From: Rotaria sp. Silwood1
Lineage: Eukaryota; Rotifera; Eurotatoria; Philodinida; Philodinidae
Assembly: GCA_905250075.1 (NCBI GenBank)
Contig: CAJNOP010000003.1
Span: 7,040,262 to 7,104,261 of the forward strand
Length of the DNA: 64,000 nucleotides
Reading direction: 5' to 3'
The notes under the pieces are model-generated. The model saw only the letters and a list, made by a program, of their open reading frames with translations, made no database searches and had not been told where the DNA came from. Positions 11,601 to 23,504 of this stretch are shown here, one piece after another (the stretch's first letter is position 1; each line of letters starts with the position of its first letter). The position numbers were made by a program, and so were the translations under genes.

Positions 11601-14160
11601 AATTATTGCGATATTCGAAGTTCAAACGGTTCACAGCACGAACAAGAAGATATTTTCACAGCCATCAGCACCAGCATTGTCAAAGACAATATCAAGAATA
11701 CATGGAAGGCATCAAAGCAAGCCATCGTACAACTACTGCCACTGTTACTGCAACTTAGTTATCGGCCTTTGAATGACGAATTATTACAATTGCGGAAAAT
11801 TTTCTTCTAGTCTGACTCGACACCAATATCGACGAGATCAATGTAGATTTTCGAATTTCTTTCATACTACTTCGAAATTTTGTCCTTATATTATAACAAT
11901 TTACTAATGCTGATCTAAGCGTCGAGTATTTGACAAATATCAAAGATGGAAAAATCTTTTTATTTGTCTCTAAAGTATTCTGAGAAAATTCGGTGTCCCT
12001 CGCACACGACTGGGCTAAATTTGACATCAGCTCTTTCTTTTGTGTAGAGATAAAGCTTGACAGGGAGAATAGGTAAAATAATGACTGAAAATTCAAGATA
12101 ATCAGACTGATAGAGCAATGAACATAGGTATAACGTTCATACAGACAACAGGAACCATACAAACATTGTAAACTCTCCCATTTACTACATGGCTTTCTCC
12201 GTGACATGTTGTTGAATCTCTTTGATCAGGCAAAAAAAATAACCTGAAAGGCTATTAAAACAAAATCTCATGTCTTCTCACGATTATTTACCTAGGAAAA
12301 TAAGGCTAACTTAGAAAGAAATTTGCCTAGTGGCACATAACAGATAACATGACAATCAAAAATGATTTAATACATATCTACAATAGATTATTACATCTGA
12401 ATGGATGATGTATACCTTATGAAAAAAAAACTATCTCAAGGAGTCCTATCGTTTGCCATCTCTTCTACACTGATATCGTCGCCCTTGAATAAAAAAACAA
12501 TTTGATTTTAAATTTTCTATTTCTCTAGTCTTTTTGAAGCGAAAAACGCTTGTATAAACGACATACCATTTTTTGCAATTTGTAGTGTTATATCCAGGAT
12601 TCTATTTGTTGTTCCTAATATAATTTTATATTGTTGTTATACGAGTACAAAAATAGGATTAGTAATTAAAAGAAAAGTTTCAATATAAATATTTCACTTG
12701 TCTATAGATTATACGAATAGCTTGTATTTGTTGTCTGCAATTAGAACTAAGTATGAAGGGAGCAAAGTCCATAATCTGAAAAATGTTCTGTCTTTTTGTC
12801 TTTCTCTTTCCCCTGCATGAACGCACGATCAAACATTAGATAAAAAAAGTATTATGAGCCGAATGAAGCAAATATATATCCATTCTTTCTGAAAATTAAA
12901 TGAGAACATGTTTCTTGAGAACTACATTTTATGTTCAACCAATATTTTGATCTACTACTCAATCCTTTTATAGCTCTCTCTCTGCTAATTGAATAAGTTT
13001 TATCATTATACGAAATCGCTGATATTTTTCAATTTATTTACTAAGAACAATTTCTAAAATAAGAAAAAATCAGCAGCATATCTACTCGTCATATGAAGAA
13101 GTTTGCCAAGCTAGAAGTTTTCTCTACACAACATCCATTATTTGTATATCTACAATATTTGCTACTCTGTTTCATGTATTATTGTATTTGTACACTCTCT
13201 TTGACGCGGGTCTTCTAGCGGAATTTGCTCTATACTTTCATTGCACTGTCATCTAGGCATTTCTTTCGAAGTTACTTTCCTTCTTCGTTCTGTCTTATGT
13301 ATCTATACTACTTTTCTCTGCTGTCCGTCTTCACTGTTCATTCGTTTCTCTTGGATATCTTTCGTTATTCTTAGTCGGCGCCTTTTCTCTATATCTTTTT
13401 CGTTCATTTTAAAAACTATCATTTTCACTCACAACAAGAGTTTTGTATCATACACTTATCCCAATCTTAAAATTGTCTTTGTTTTGAAATATGATGGGAC
13501 GTTTACCATCAAATCAGATAAATATTTAAAGCTTCCTACCAGTACAAATGAAAGTTCATAATCGTCTATTTCATCGTTTGTCGGCACAATATCATGTCAT
13601 AATGAAAATGAAAGTGAAGCTCAACATGTGACGACAGGTTCAAGCAATACATAATCTCTACAATAAATAAAATTATAGTTTTCGTTGAAAATTAAAATGT
13701 TTTTTGTTACGGTGTTATACTTCTTTATCGCCTATAGAATTCTAATTTTATTATTACCAAGTTTATTTTAAAATCTATTGATGGTATTGCAGCAAACAAT
13801 ATTTAAATTCAATCACATAACAAAGAAGATTTTTAATCAATAGATGCTGATTCAAGAAGAACTTCAAGTGTATCATCATTTACCAGCAAATTAATTGACA
13901 GAAGCTGCCTTCATAATAAACGTATGAAGATTTTTTCACGAAAAAATTTTTTAAAAACCAGTGTATGAGAACAAAGAAGTGTTGCGTATCAGAAACCGAT
14001 AAATCAAGCAGTGTTCATCGGTTTATCCCAACCAAATTCATAAACTACATGATCATGTTTATGAACGTCTTATCAGAAACAGTCGATATTACACTTATTT
14101 ATGACAATCTGCTGTCAAAAAGCGACGAAAACGATTGTTACCTGGTAAGTTAACTGAACG
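8662..14160. other. Gene-poor interval
   Basis: About 5.5 kb without a gene I can support. A small exon-like frame occurs at 9126-9209 (see findings). Between about 9,300 and 12,250 base composition is slightly less AT-rich, and several 100-150 codon frames appear on both strands (9340-9729 minus, 11011-11379 minus, 11311-11772 plus, 11755-12207 minus). They conflict with one another and show no family signature. Decayed transposable-element sequence or a noncoding transcript are possible. Confidence 0.45.
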
Positions 14161-14162
14161 AA

Positions 14163-14790
14163 ATATTCATAAACATATTTTTAACATATAGAACAACATA
14201 ATATATTAACAAATAAATCAACAATTGATTTGTGAATAATCATAGGACAATTTTTAACTAATCTAATCTTTTTATTTAGTTATAGATGTATATCATTTGT
14301 TGAATTTTCTACCATAACAAGGCCATCATCGGAACATAAATATAGATATTTGAACAAATGGAATTTTATTTTATTTTAATATTCTCATAAGATTTTGTAT
14401 GATAGCAATGATGATATGGTTTATTTGTCGACGACTTGTATCAATTATATCACGTGTATGATCAGGATGATCAACAATAGAACTTGTACCACCATTTATT
14501 GGTTTAATAATATGTGTTGTTGTATCTCTGAATAGAGAACAGATATATGTATCATGTCACTAGTTGCTATTGAATTTAAACATACATGAACTAATTTTTT
14601 AATAAAGACATGATATACATCTATAACTAAATAAAAAGATTAGATTAGTTAAAAATTGTCCTATGATTATGCATAAATCAATTGCTGATTTATTTGTTAA
14701 TATATTATGTTGCTCTATATGTTAAATATATGTTTATGAATAAAAACTTTCCATGTCTTTATTAAAAATTAGTTCATGTATGTTTGAATG
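14163..14790. repeat. Nested inverted repeats
   Basis: Arm A, about 14163-14294, is the reverse complement of arm A', about 14610-14742. The match runs through blocks such as CATAGGACAATTTTTAACTA and GATTAGATTAGTTAAAAATT. A second pair, B at about 14573-14612 and B' at about 14752-14790 (catacatgaactaattttt against aaaaattagttcatgtatg), encloses A'. The A arms are over 90% identical by eye across about 130 bases. The spacer between A and A' (about 315 bases) holds an exon-like frame on the minus strand. No transposase is seen. Confidence 0.8.
14371..14527 (-). pseudogene. Exon-like fragment (possible terminal exon) inside the inverted repeat
   Basis: On the minus strand a CAG acceptor at 14528-14530 is followed by an open frame of 52 codons. 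It starts one base into a codon (A|GAT ACA ACA) and ends with TAA at 14371-14373. The translation has normal protein texture: HIIKPINGGTSSIVDHPDHT, then a more hydrophobic helix-like end (INHIIIAIIQNLMRILK). No upstream exon could be found next to it on the minus strand; the sequence there is repeat arm. It could be the last exon of an unrecognised gene or a captured gene fragment. The family is not recognised. Confidence 0.35.
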
Positions 14791-14903
14791 AAATATTGTT
14801 TTATAAGTTTTTAAGCAGATTATGTCGTAATAATATACTGCCGTTGAAAAATCCTATTTCATTTGAGAAAGTTTTATAAATTGTAAAATGTAAAGAAATT
14901 CTA

Positions 14904-15496
14904 CCGGGTGTCCGAAAAGTCATTAAACAAAGAAAATTTTGTATATCTTGAAGGCACTTCGATCTAATGAACTGATTTCTTTTTGCGAGAGTAGACAACA
15001 AGTTCAAGCTTTTTTTCATTGAATAAACAGCCAATTCATACGCATAAAAGTAGCTGACTTTTGTTTACTATACTAGTAAACAACGCACAAACGTTTTAAA
15101 CTCATAGCTAGAGATCGAAATTATAGGATATTCTTTTATATCTTTTATCAAATACTATAACTGATGTATATATACTTGTGTATTAGTCTGTTTGCTGCAT
15201 GCTTCAAAAGGAAAAAAAGGAAATGAGACAAAGGTTAACCTTAGTGAGTGATTTCATTTTTAGAACAAAATCACATATCAAAACCATCTACAGATGATAA
15301 ATAAACTTCCATTAAACCACTTTGATACTATAGTGAAAAAAAATTTGTTGCTTTTATAAGTATGAATGAATTGTTCATTCATGAATAAAAGCTTGATATT
15401 GTCCTCTACCCTCATAAGAAGAAATCAACTCATTTGATCGAAGTGCGTTGAAGATATTCAACTTTTTTCGTGTTTAATGACTTACTGGACACCCTA
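14904..15496. mobile_element. MITE with GGGTGTCC termini and TA flanks (Tc1/mariner-like)
   Basis: The left terminus reads TA-ccGGGTGTCCgaaaagtc from 14902. The right terminus ends gacttactGGACACCC-TA at 15488-15496. The inverted repeats run about 100 bases each: left to about 15020, right from about 15390. They share AAGTCATTAAACA, ATATCTT and GCACTTCGATC blocks. GGGTGTCC ends and a TA target duplication are usual for Tc1/mariner-type elements. The interior of about 370 bases has no transposase frame but contains a small palindrome around tttactatactagtaaac (15064-15082). It looks non-autonomous. Confidence 0.75.
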
Positions 15497-15499
15497 TAT

Positions 15500-17160
15500 A
15501 TTAAACAAAGAATAGGTTGTCTATGTGTTGCTTGGGAAGCAATTAAGTTTTGGCAAACGAAAAATAACTTGAAAATGATAAATATAGAATTTTCTTTTAT
15601 CGTCAATTATCACATTGACGTATTTATTCAGTGATTTACTTAATTGTATAGTAATAAATATAGAATTTCTTAAAGTAATATATCGGATCTAACAAATGAT
15701 GTAAATGATAAGTTTCCTAGATTAGTTCAAATACATATAATTATAAGACAATATTCAGACAAAAAAGATTTAGGTTTTATCAAGAAGAACTGTAGTTTGT
15801 CTGATATAGTTTTATTTATATTTAGACTATATTTTGTTAACGCATTAAGTTTTATTCAACGGCGAATCGTGGCGCTAGTGATCATGCATTTCAAATCCGT
15901 TTTCATCATTCCAGTAACATATCTAATGTTGTCGTGGCATATAACTCTTGGTCACATAAGAAAATATGGTCATATGCGTGCCTAATCGTGCACTACTTCT
16001 TTAAAGGTCTTTTATTTTATGTTTTTCAAAACCACTACAACAATGTTAAAGTTTTCGGAATTCTCATTACGAGTGAACTCAAAAGTTCCTATATCTTAGA
16101 AAAATACACCATTATCACTTATGACGGTGCTTTGAACATAACCAGATTGTTTTATATTTTCCACAGTAGTGTTGCAATTTACATTACTCATAAGATCCAC
16201 CTCATTATCTGTATGGACTTTTGTTTATTGGTATATAATGCGAAACAAAAAAAAGTAGCCTCAATCATAGTTAAAATCATTGACTATAACAGCAACTTAA
16301 TTTGTCAACAGTCGATGTTTATTATAATTTTATGCCGGATAATAATTTAATCTTCGCAATAAATGATTATTTGAATTAGTAATATTTTTGATTTTAAAAC
16401 GAAAGTATTAAGGTAGAACTGTATTGAAATTTTTTGTTATATAGCTCAGTGAAGATGATTCTTTTATCCTAGCTTCAAAATATCAGTAAGAGAAAGAAAA
16501 ATGAATAATACCATAGCATAGCACAACTTTTCAATAACCAAATAGAATAGGACCATTCAGTGTTCTATTATATAATTAGAGCATTAACAAAAGTGCTTTT
16601 TCTTGAAAAAACAAAAATGTGTTTTAAGTTAAGAACAACCAGCCATCCATCTAAAGATCTAAAAAAAAACACTTTGATATATATGTATTAATTGAAGTTT
16701 AAATAAAATAGATTTAATTAGTTTATCACAAGATAAATTATTCATATTTTTGGGTTACCGACGGTGTACTAATAAGACTTTTGTCGTTGAGAAACATCCA
16801 CTTGATTCTGACCGATGTACCTAATGCATTTTTTGTCTATTCACGTGGGATTTTGAAACTGACTAAAGAAGATTTATATCAACTGCATTCATAGGTAAAG
16901 TCTATCGAAGTCATAATCATAAATTACACCAGATCGTGATTAAGTTATTTTTGATAAACCTTTTCCGATTCATCTAATTCAGTGTTTTGCTTTTATGATT
17001 TAATTTTTTTACTTTTGTTCGTGCGTCTTTTGAAATAAAAATATCTATTGTTGTTTTTTCAATTCCTGCTGTTTTTGTAACAAGAAAATGATCCAGTCGT
17101 ATTTGAATACACTCTCAATGCATGAATCAAATACATTTTAATTACATTGTTATAGTTCTT
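15500..17160. other. Intergenic, no gene seen
   Basis: AT-rich, with no exon signature. The frames at 15797-15985 and 15934-16350 overlap in different phases, are rich in I/Y/F and carry no recognisable motif. Confidence 0.45.
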
Positions 17161-17174
17161 ACAAATATGCTGCA

Positions 17175-17600
17175 TTCCCATGTCGCTCGGGCCGACAAAA
17201 AACGATCGGTTAATCGTCGTTTATCTTTCAGTCAACTGGGAGGTTACTCGTTCGATACGTCGCGGTCAACCGATAATTTTCTCAGTTAACCACGGTCAGT
17301 CGGCGGTTAAGTTTGATCAACCGACTGAAAACGTCGCATTGAAAAATTAAGCCACATTGTATATGAACAGTGTATGCCGAATCGAAAAAATCTAAATCAC
17401 TGTGAAATTTCCTCAAAAAGTCAAAGAATGCTCCCAAGACTTCTATCTGATTGTTTTTAAATGTAATAAAATAAATAAACAAAACCGTAGGGTGACCGCG
17501 GTTGACGATCGCTCAACTGCATTCTACTATCGATTAACCTTGGTTCACTGTCGGTTTTGGTTAAAGCTACCAGCTATCAACGGTTGTCATCAAATAAGAC
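17175..17600. repeat. Block of GGTTAAC/CGGTCAACCG-like motifs flanking a plain core
   Basis: About 17175-17340 and 17485-17590 are relatively GC-rich and carry many degenerate copies, on both strands, of a short motif related to CGGTTAACCG: cggttaatcg, cggtcaaccg, cagttaacc, cggcggttaag, gatcaaccgac, gcggttgac, cgattaacc and tcaacggttg. The 145 bases between are ordinary AT-rich DNA. Clusters of short subterminal motifs are typical of hAT-type and related non-autonomous elements, where they bind transposase. That reading is inference; a decayed tandem repeat is the alternative. Confidence 0.5.
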
Positions 17601-18826
17601 GACATGAGTTCATACTATTGTCCGACACTTGATGCAAGTCTACAAAACTGTAGCCATGCAAGTGATGAAAGTTCAGTGTTTGGATTGAAAATAGCAAGAG
17701 ATTGTAAATTACTCAGTTTTGTTAATTTATTTATTTTCTTCATATGACTCTGATTGATAAAGAATCGATGGCTAAGAAGGATAACACTGACGCATTGTTG
17801 CTAATGCAATTATCTAATGAAAGGATGATAACAATGAAGCTGCAGACAATAGATGGTCTTTATCATTATTTCTATGCTCTTTACTATTGCGAAATTATCC
17901 AGTAGTGATAGTGAAACGAGTTTAAATTAGTAACAAAACTTTATTTTATTTTTATTTTAGAATAATTTCATTTTAATTTTACAACTTTCATTTATACAAA
18001 ATTGAAAAAGGCATTGTTTTCAATGATTTATTCTGTGAATATTTGCATTTATTGTCTTCCTATCTCACCAATGTAAATGAAGTACTCCATCAGTGAAGAT
18101 ATGTCATGAAAACGAGGTATTCGTAATCAGCAGACATATTTTGTATAAAATCCATTACATATTTAGTAACAATTTTGAAAATGTAAAAGTATTGGTTTAT
18201 AATAAACTAATCACTAACTCAATACGTCTTCAACATATAAAGAACATGATCTCATCTCTATCTAACTATGAATCTACTTGATCTAATAAATGGAAATATG
18301 TAAATTCATTTGAATAAATCAACAGATCAGTGCAATTGATCCGTGCGAAAACATCCTTGTATTAAACAGCCCAAGTATTAATATTCGGCAGCTCTTGTTT
18401 TGATTCTTACCAAAGTTAAATGTGATCGTATCCATACAAACCAACAGGTACAACTATAGAGATCAGTATTCAAATTGAGCCTAAGAAATCTCGTTCTCTG
18501 ATATCCATGTGAAACTTTTTGTCAGTTTTATATTTCACCTTGAAGTAAAGCGTTAAAAAAGATAAGAAACTTCATGTCCTGAAGAGTCAGTTGTGCTTCT
18601 AAGCTATCTGATTGTTCTGTAATGTGGATCTTTTTTATGCGATATTCCTTTTTATTTTGTCGAAAGAGAATGATTGTATGATATTGAAAAGAAATGTTAT
18701 TATTATAAATCGAAAAAAAAACAAGCAAAAAAATAACTTGACAAAAAATGAAACAAGAAGAAAAATTGCTGGTTACTTCTATCCTCTATACAAATAGCAA
18801 AATAGATATCAGATGATAATATTTTG
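17601..18826. other. Intergenic / CCDC92 3' flank
   Basis: No gene is seen. The part next to 18827 probably includes the 3' UTR of the minus-strand CCDC92 gene. Confidence 0.5.
18651..18656 (-). terminator. Candidate poly(A) signal for CCDC92
   Basis: AATAAA on the minus strand (tttatt on plus), about 170 bases past the CCDC92 stop codon. The position is plausible, but the hexamer is common in AT-rich DNA. Confidence 0.35.
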
Positions 18827-19857
18827 TCAAGCTTCGCCTTCACGTTGAAGTGTTGTTGTAGGCAATGCTTTAAGTGGCATTTTTCTACTGACAATTGGTG
18901 GCAGAGCAGTTGACAGTTTAATCGCTGGTCGTGATGATGTAATCTTATTCAAATCCGTATTTTCTGTATTATTATTGAGTAACTGACGTTGACGTTTTGT
19001 ATATAATTGTTCATTATGTGACTCTATACTTTTCGATGAAATTAGTTGCAATTGTTGTTGAGGAGTTGGTGGAAGTCGTCCAATAAACAACACTTTTGTT
19101 AACTCTTGATCAGAACTAATTTGATTACTCAGGGATGATGAACGTTTCGACATATGACGACCGGTTGACAGAAGTTGTTGCTGTTGTTGTTCATCGTTAT
19201 ATTTTAATTTAGTTGGTTTATTAGGTAAAATAATTTGTCCAAGATGAATACGATTTCGTACATTTTTTTGATGTTGTTTTTCCTGATGTAGTTTATTTGT
19301 AAGTTGAGCTATCAATGTCGAACGTTCTTCAAGTTCAATTTTAAGTTCTCGCTGTTTATCATATTGTTTATGTAATTCTAATGCATGTTTACGTTCATTT
19401 ACAATAAGACGATTGTCATAATCTTTCAAAAGTTTGTCTGTTTCTTCTAAACGTTTATTTATATCTCTTACTTTATCTTTATATTGATACAATTCATTTT
19501 CAAGTTCTTGAACCGTTTTTCGAAGTTTACCTTCAATTATTTTAAATAATGAAAGAGTTATAAGCTTTTTATTTTATAGTTATTACTTACTATCATCTGT
19601 AGAATTAATCACAGTACCATTAATCGTTAATTGGAAGTTCAGATCTTAAATGATTATGATACACGTATGAAACGAAAAACAAATGATCGAACATTATACT
19701 AACCACTACATTTCTGTTGCCATTTGTCGACCTCTTCATGAAGATTACCCAATGTTGATGCATGCTCACGTTGAAGAAATATTATAGACTTTTCAGCGTT
19801 TTGAAGTCGTTGAGTTAAAATACTAGTATCCGTTGAAAGAAATTTTTTGTCAGACAT
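18827..19857 (-). CDS. CCDC92: CCDC92 (coiled-coil domain-containing protein 92)
   Basis: CCDC92 is a coiled-coil protein reported at centrosomes/centrioles and in the ciliary interactome. Three exons on the minus strand: 19704-19857 (ATG at 19857-19855), 19591-19644 and 18827-19530. They join in frame to 303 aa; vertebrate CCDC92 is about 330. The N-terminal family signature is clear: LQNAEKSIIFLQREHASTL, then GNLHEEVDKWQQKC. Predicted coiled coil runs to about residue 140 (ENELYQYKDKVRDINKRLEE). The block ELEERSTLIAQLTNKLH matches the vertebrate ELEQRASTIAYLTSQLH. The rest is low-complexity and Q/S-rich, ending TLQREGEA. The introns are 59 and 60 bases. Exon 2 uses GTAAGT as donor and AAG as acceptor. 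It is followed on the plus strand by two further cilium genes. Confidence 0.88.
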
Positions 19858-22800
19858 CGATCGAATCTACAGAAATCAATGAACATAAATTCGGATAAAA
19901 ATGATAACAACTAATTAATAGCATATTAAATATTTTTTATTATTTTTTCAAATTTTCTCTTGATACAAGAATGAGCAAGAAAACAAACTGATTGTTATCT
20001 CATTTATCGTCTTAAACATTATTCATTGCGTATAAAATCGTGGTGTATAAAACACATAGTAAAACAAAGAACCATAAGAAAAGAGAACAAAAAAAGACGA
20101 AGAGAAAGCAATGCTTATAAAAAAATTTCAATGCTTAACGATACGTGTTAAACAGGAATGCTGGTAAAAAAAATTCAGACTTTGCATGTCGTCGCACGTA
20201 GCAGGATAAGGAAGGCAACTGATTGCATCGTCATGCAGGCACTTGGTAGCGATAAAAAAAACAACTTAATAGAATTAATAATTTTCTTTGTCTTTCTTTC
20301 GCAACAGATCAAACAATAGGATTTTTATGTATGCAAGAGAACCAATAATGTTCGACAAAAGTTATGTTTTTAATCTATTAATATATTGAAACGATTCTTT
20401 CAGAAAAAAATGATTTAATTATCAAAAAAATTCCAACTAGAATTTTTTTAATGAACACATCTTTTCAAAAGCTTCTACTAATGAAATATTCCTTTTTATT
20501 TATTACTTACATACGGGTCTCTAATGATTTTATAGCATTAATGAAATAGAGTAATAATATTAGTTGATGGATAAACGACTGTTTTTTCTATGCATATTGA
20601 TGCTAAGAATTCTCCACATTATCACTTATCAATGAACATAAACTGGTTTAGATATGTTGTGTGTTTAGAAGAAAACATATTTTTATTAATGTACTTTCAT
20701 TTTATTTGCTGAAGCACTTGTCGATCTTTGCTGTTTTTATTTTTGTTGATCAAATTCATCAAGTAGTTGATGTTGTCGTTCTCAATTTTCCAACTATTGA
20801 AGAACGAAGTTTAATTCACTTGACTATTTTGTATTCAATTGAACAAAGGCAGAAGAATTTACTATTTTCGCAAAGACATATGAAAATTGTTCAAATTTTT
20901 GTAGTTTATTTGAAATTTGAAAAAAATTCTTTTTATTTAGTTGAAATATTCAAACTAGTCGTCTTTTTAGCAGTTCATCAAGAATTTGAAATTGTTTTAT
21001 CATCACTAACGAATCAGTTCGGTTTGTATTTTGATTAGAAAAGAGAAAACAATAACAAAAACATCATTAACTAAATTGTCTATTGACATTCTCACTTATT
21101 TGTCTTGGAAATTTTTCATTAAGATTATGTTTCATTCATTCGTTGTTTTAACCTTTCATGTCAAATTGTAAAAGTATAGGTGACATACTGTTATCATGTT
21201 TCATTTAGAATTTATTGAAGGAGATACTGCTCTCTTCCTTTTCTACATTTTCTCAGGATAGACTAGATAAAAAAAAATGTGAAACTTTCAAAACAGATAT
21301 ATCTCAATAGGTGAAGTAAAAGTTCTCTTTTCCCACAAAAATCCATACTCCATTTTTTTGAGCTGCAACTTTTTATAACAACTAGGATCAAATCGGAGTG
21401 CATATTTTTATTTTCTTTGAAAAATATTGCTCTTAGAGCTCAGTGGAAGCAGAATACTGGAGTTATAGTCAAAAACCGGTTTTTCTTCTATGGTGCTATC
21501 TTTTTAAAGGCTAGTGAATTTCATAAGAACAACATTTCCAAGAATAAAAAAAAACATGCACTCCGTTTCACGAAAGTATTCATAAGAAACTTTGACCCCG
21601 ATCGGACGTACCGAATCGAAGAAAAAGGCACAAAACTTTGTTTTATTGCTCAAAAGTTGATTTTGAAAAACATACAACACAAGCTTTCTTGTATATATTA
21701 GAACTTTTTTCTCCAACTAAAACGACCGAAAACTGACCATGTTTGCAGCACCTTTGGAATGAGAAATAGTCATTATCATTCGGAAAATTTTCATACAAAC
21801 AATAATCACAACACGAATTTTTCTGCTCGGATTTCGAGAGTTGGATTTAATAATATTACTAGAAAACAAAGAAGAGCCTTCATTCATATGCCATTTGATA
21901 GAGGACACTTGAAGGCTATATTAGCTTTGAAATTTCGAAAACCGAAAAAATTTTAACATACGGTAGAGAAGAAAAAGCCTCTTAACCCTGAAGAGTTCAA
22001 TGTTCCTTCCAACGAACATTAGAATAATTTCAATAAATTCCACTACAAGAGCTAATATGCAAAAAACCAACATTTTTCTGAGCTGACATGTCCTTAGTAA
22101 TCATAGAGAGATGAAAATATAATTCTCAAGTGACTTCTAAGCCGAACAATGAATCTTTTACGACTTGTCATTTTTTTAGCATCACTTCTCTTTTCTGAAG
22201 TTTTTTTTTATTCATATAAACGACGTGTGGCTTTGGTTTTTTAATTGATATTGTTAAACATAGTGTTAAAATATCTGATGAAATCATCTCGTAAATTTTA
22301 AACTATTCCACTAACGTAGGACACTATCATAAAGAAAATGTTCCTTCTATGAGATATTCCGCCTCAAGAAAAAATCGAAACAAAAGAATTTTGACTTGAA
22401 ATTTTGCTCATAAATAGCTAATACGCTATTCAGATTACTGTGAAATGTTCAGCAACAACTGCTGTTTACTCTTGGAAATGCGACATGTTGAAGAGAAACC
22501 GAATTTCATGAGTATTTTGCAAAATGTTGCCGATTTTTTTCTGCGTCCAATATCTCAACAACAAAGCATCCATTTTGACTGAAAATTTCAGGACAATTTA
22601 AAGATCATATAAATTGATTAAGAGCAAAATTTCAGATTGAAATTCCTTTCTTTCAGGCTTTTGAAAGGTTCAAGATTTCTGCTAAAGGATGCTGTGTAAC
22701 TCTAGAGGAAGAACAAGGTACTTGGTTTTAGCTGTAGTATGAGCGTACTGAGGGTCCATCAGCTCTATTTTTATGGTTGTCTTCCTTCTATTGCAAGAAA

Positions 22801-23504
22801 AACTCCCCTGTACTTTTAAGGATTAATACAACTTATTATTTACTCGAATTGACGAATAATTGTGTGACCACCTAATTGTAATTTTGTCCAAATTTAATCG
22901 AATAATCAGAAACTTGAAAAATAAAGATTACTATAAGAACCAATTTGGAAGATTTTAATTAAAAATAATAGTGTATATGTTTTTTTAAACTTTTATTCAG
23001 TTCAATAATATTGAATTGTTGTTTTTTATTTAACAAGAAGTCTAGAAAAAGACTTTTTTTATGTAATTTTTTTAAGGATAAATGAAAAAATTATTCTTAT
23101 AACTGTCTTAATCATTTATTTGTTTTTTTTTATTGAGGAAAACTATTTAAAAATTTGATTATTAATTCAATTTAATATGTTTAATTTCTTGAATGAATTT
23201 TTCTTTTCAGCCATTTTTTTATTCTCCATCGCTTGGCAACAACAAGAATTGAACAAAGTGCATTACTGCTAAGAGTCACTAGAGACAGAATAATTTGAGT
23301 ATCTAGAGAAATAAAAGAATTGTTACATCGATTTTACCTTTTTTTCAAAAATATTGTCATACATAATTTTCATTCGTTCAGGATGAATAAATCAGGTTGC
23401 TTAGTGATATCATAGAGTACAAATGGATTAATGGTTTCGATTTGTCTTTGATAAGCAACAAGTGGCAGACAAATTCCATAGCAAACAAGAAAAAAGAAGA
23501 AATA
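19858..23504. other. Intergenic between CCDC92 and ODAD2
   Basis: About 3.6 kb. The CCDC92 promoter should lie just right of 19857 and the ODAD2 promoter left of 23505. The frames at 20661-21038 and 21417-21908 lack family resemblance and conflict between strands. The part from about 21,300 to 22,800 is less AT-rich and may be old repeat DNA, but I could not define ends. Confidence 0.45.
23228..23240 (+). promoter_or_regulatory. X-box-like RFX site upstream of ODAD2
   Basis: atcgct-t-ggcaac fits the relaxed RFX/X-box consensus RYYNYY-N(1-3)-RRNRAC at every position. It lies about 265 bases before the ODAD2 start codon. RFX factors drive ciliary genes through X-boxes in nematodes, flies and vertebrates, so the context fits. 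The consensus is loose and chance matches are common. Confidence 0.4.

Noticed and set aside
11311..11772. 153-codon open frame, partly protein-like
   Set aside because: Overlaps opposing frames 11011-11379 and 11755-12207, no motif recognised, no clear splice partners. Not strong enough to call a gene.
13241..13561. 106-codon frame ending with a plausible-looking tail
   Set aside because: First half is low-complexity F/S/L; no recognisable domain and no confirmed acceptor for the second half.
20661..21038. 125-codon open frame on the plus strand
   Set aside because: F/V/L-rich translation without start context, splice logic or family resemblance; the reverse strand is equally wordy. Probably chance in AT-rich DNA.
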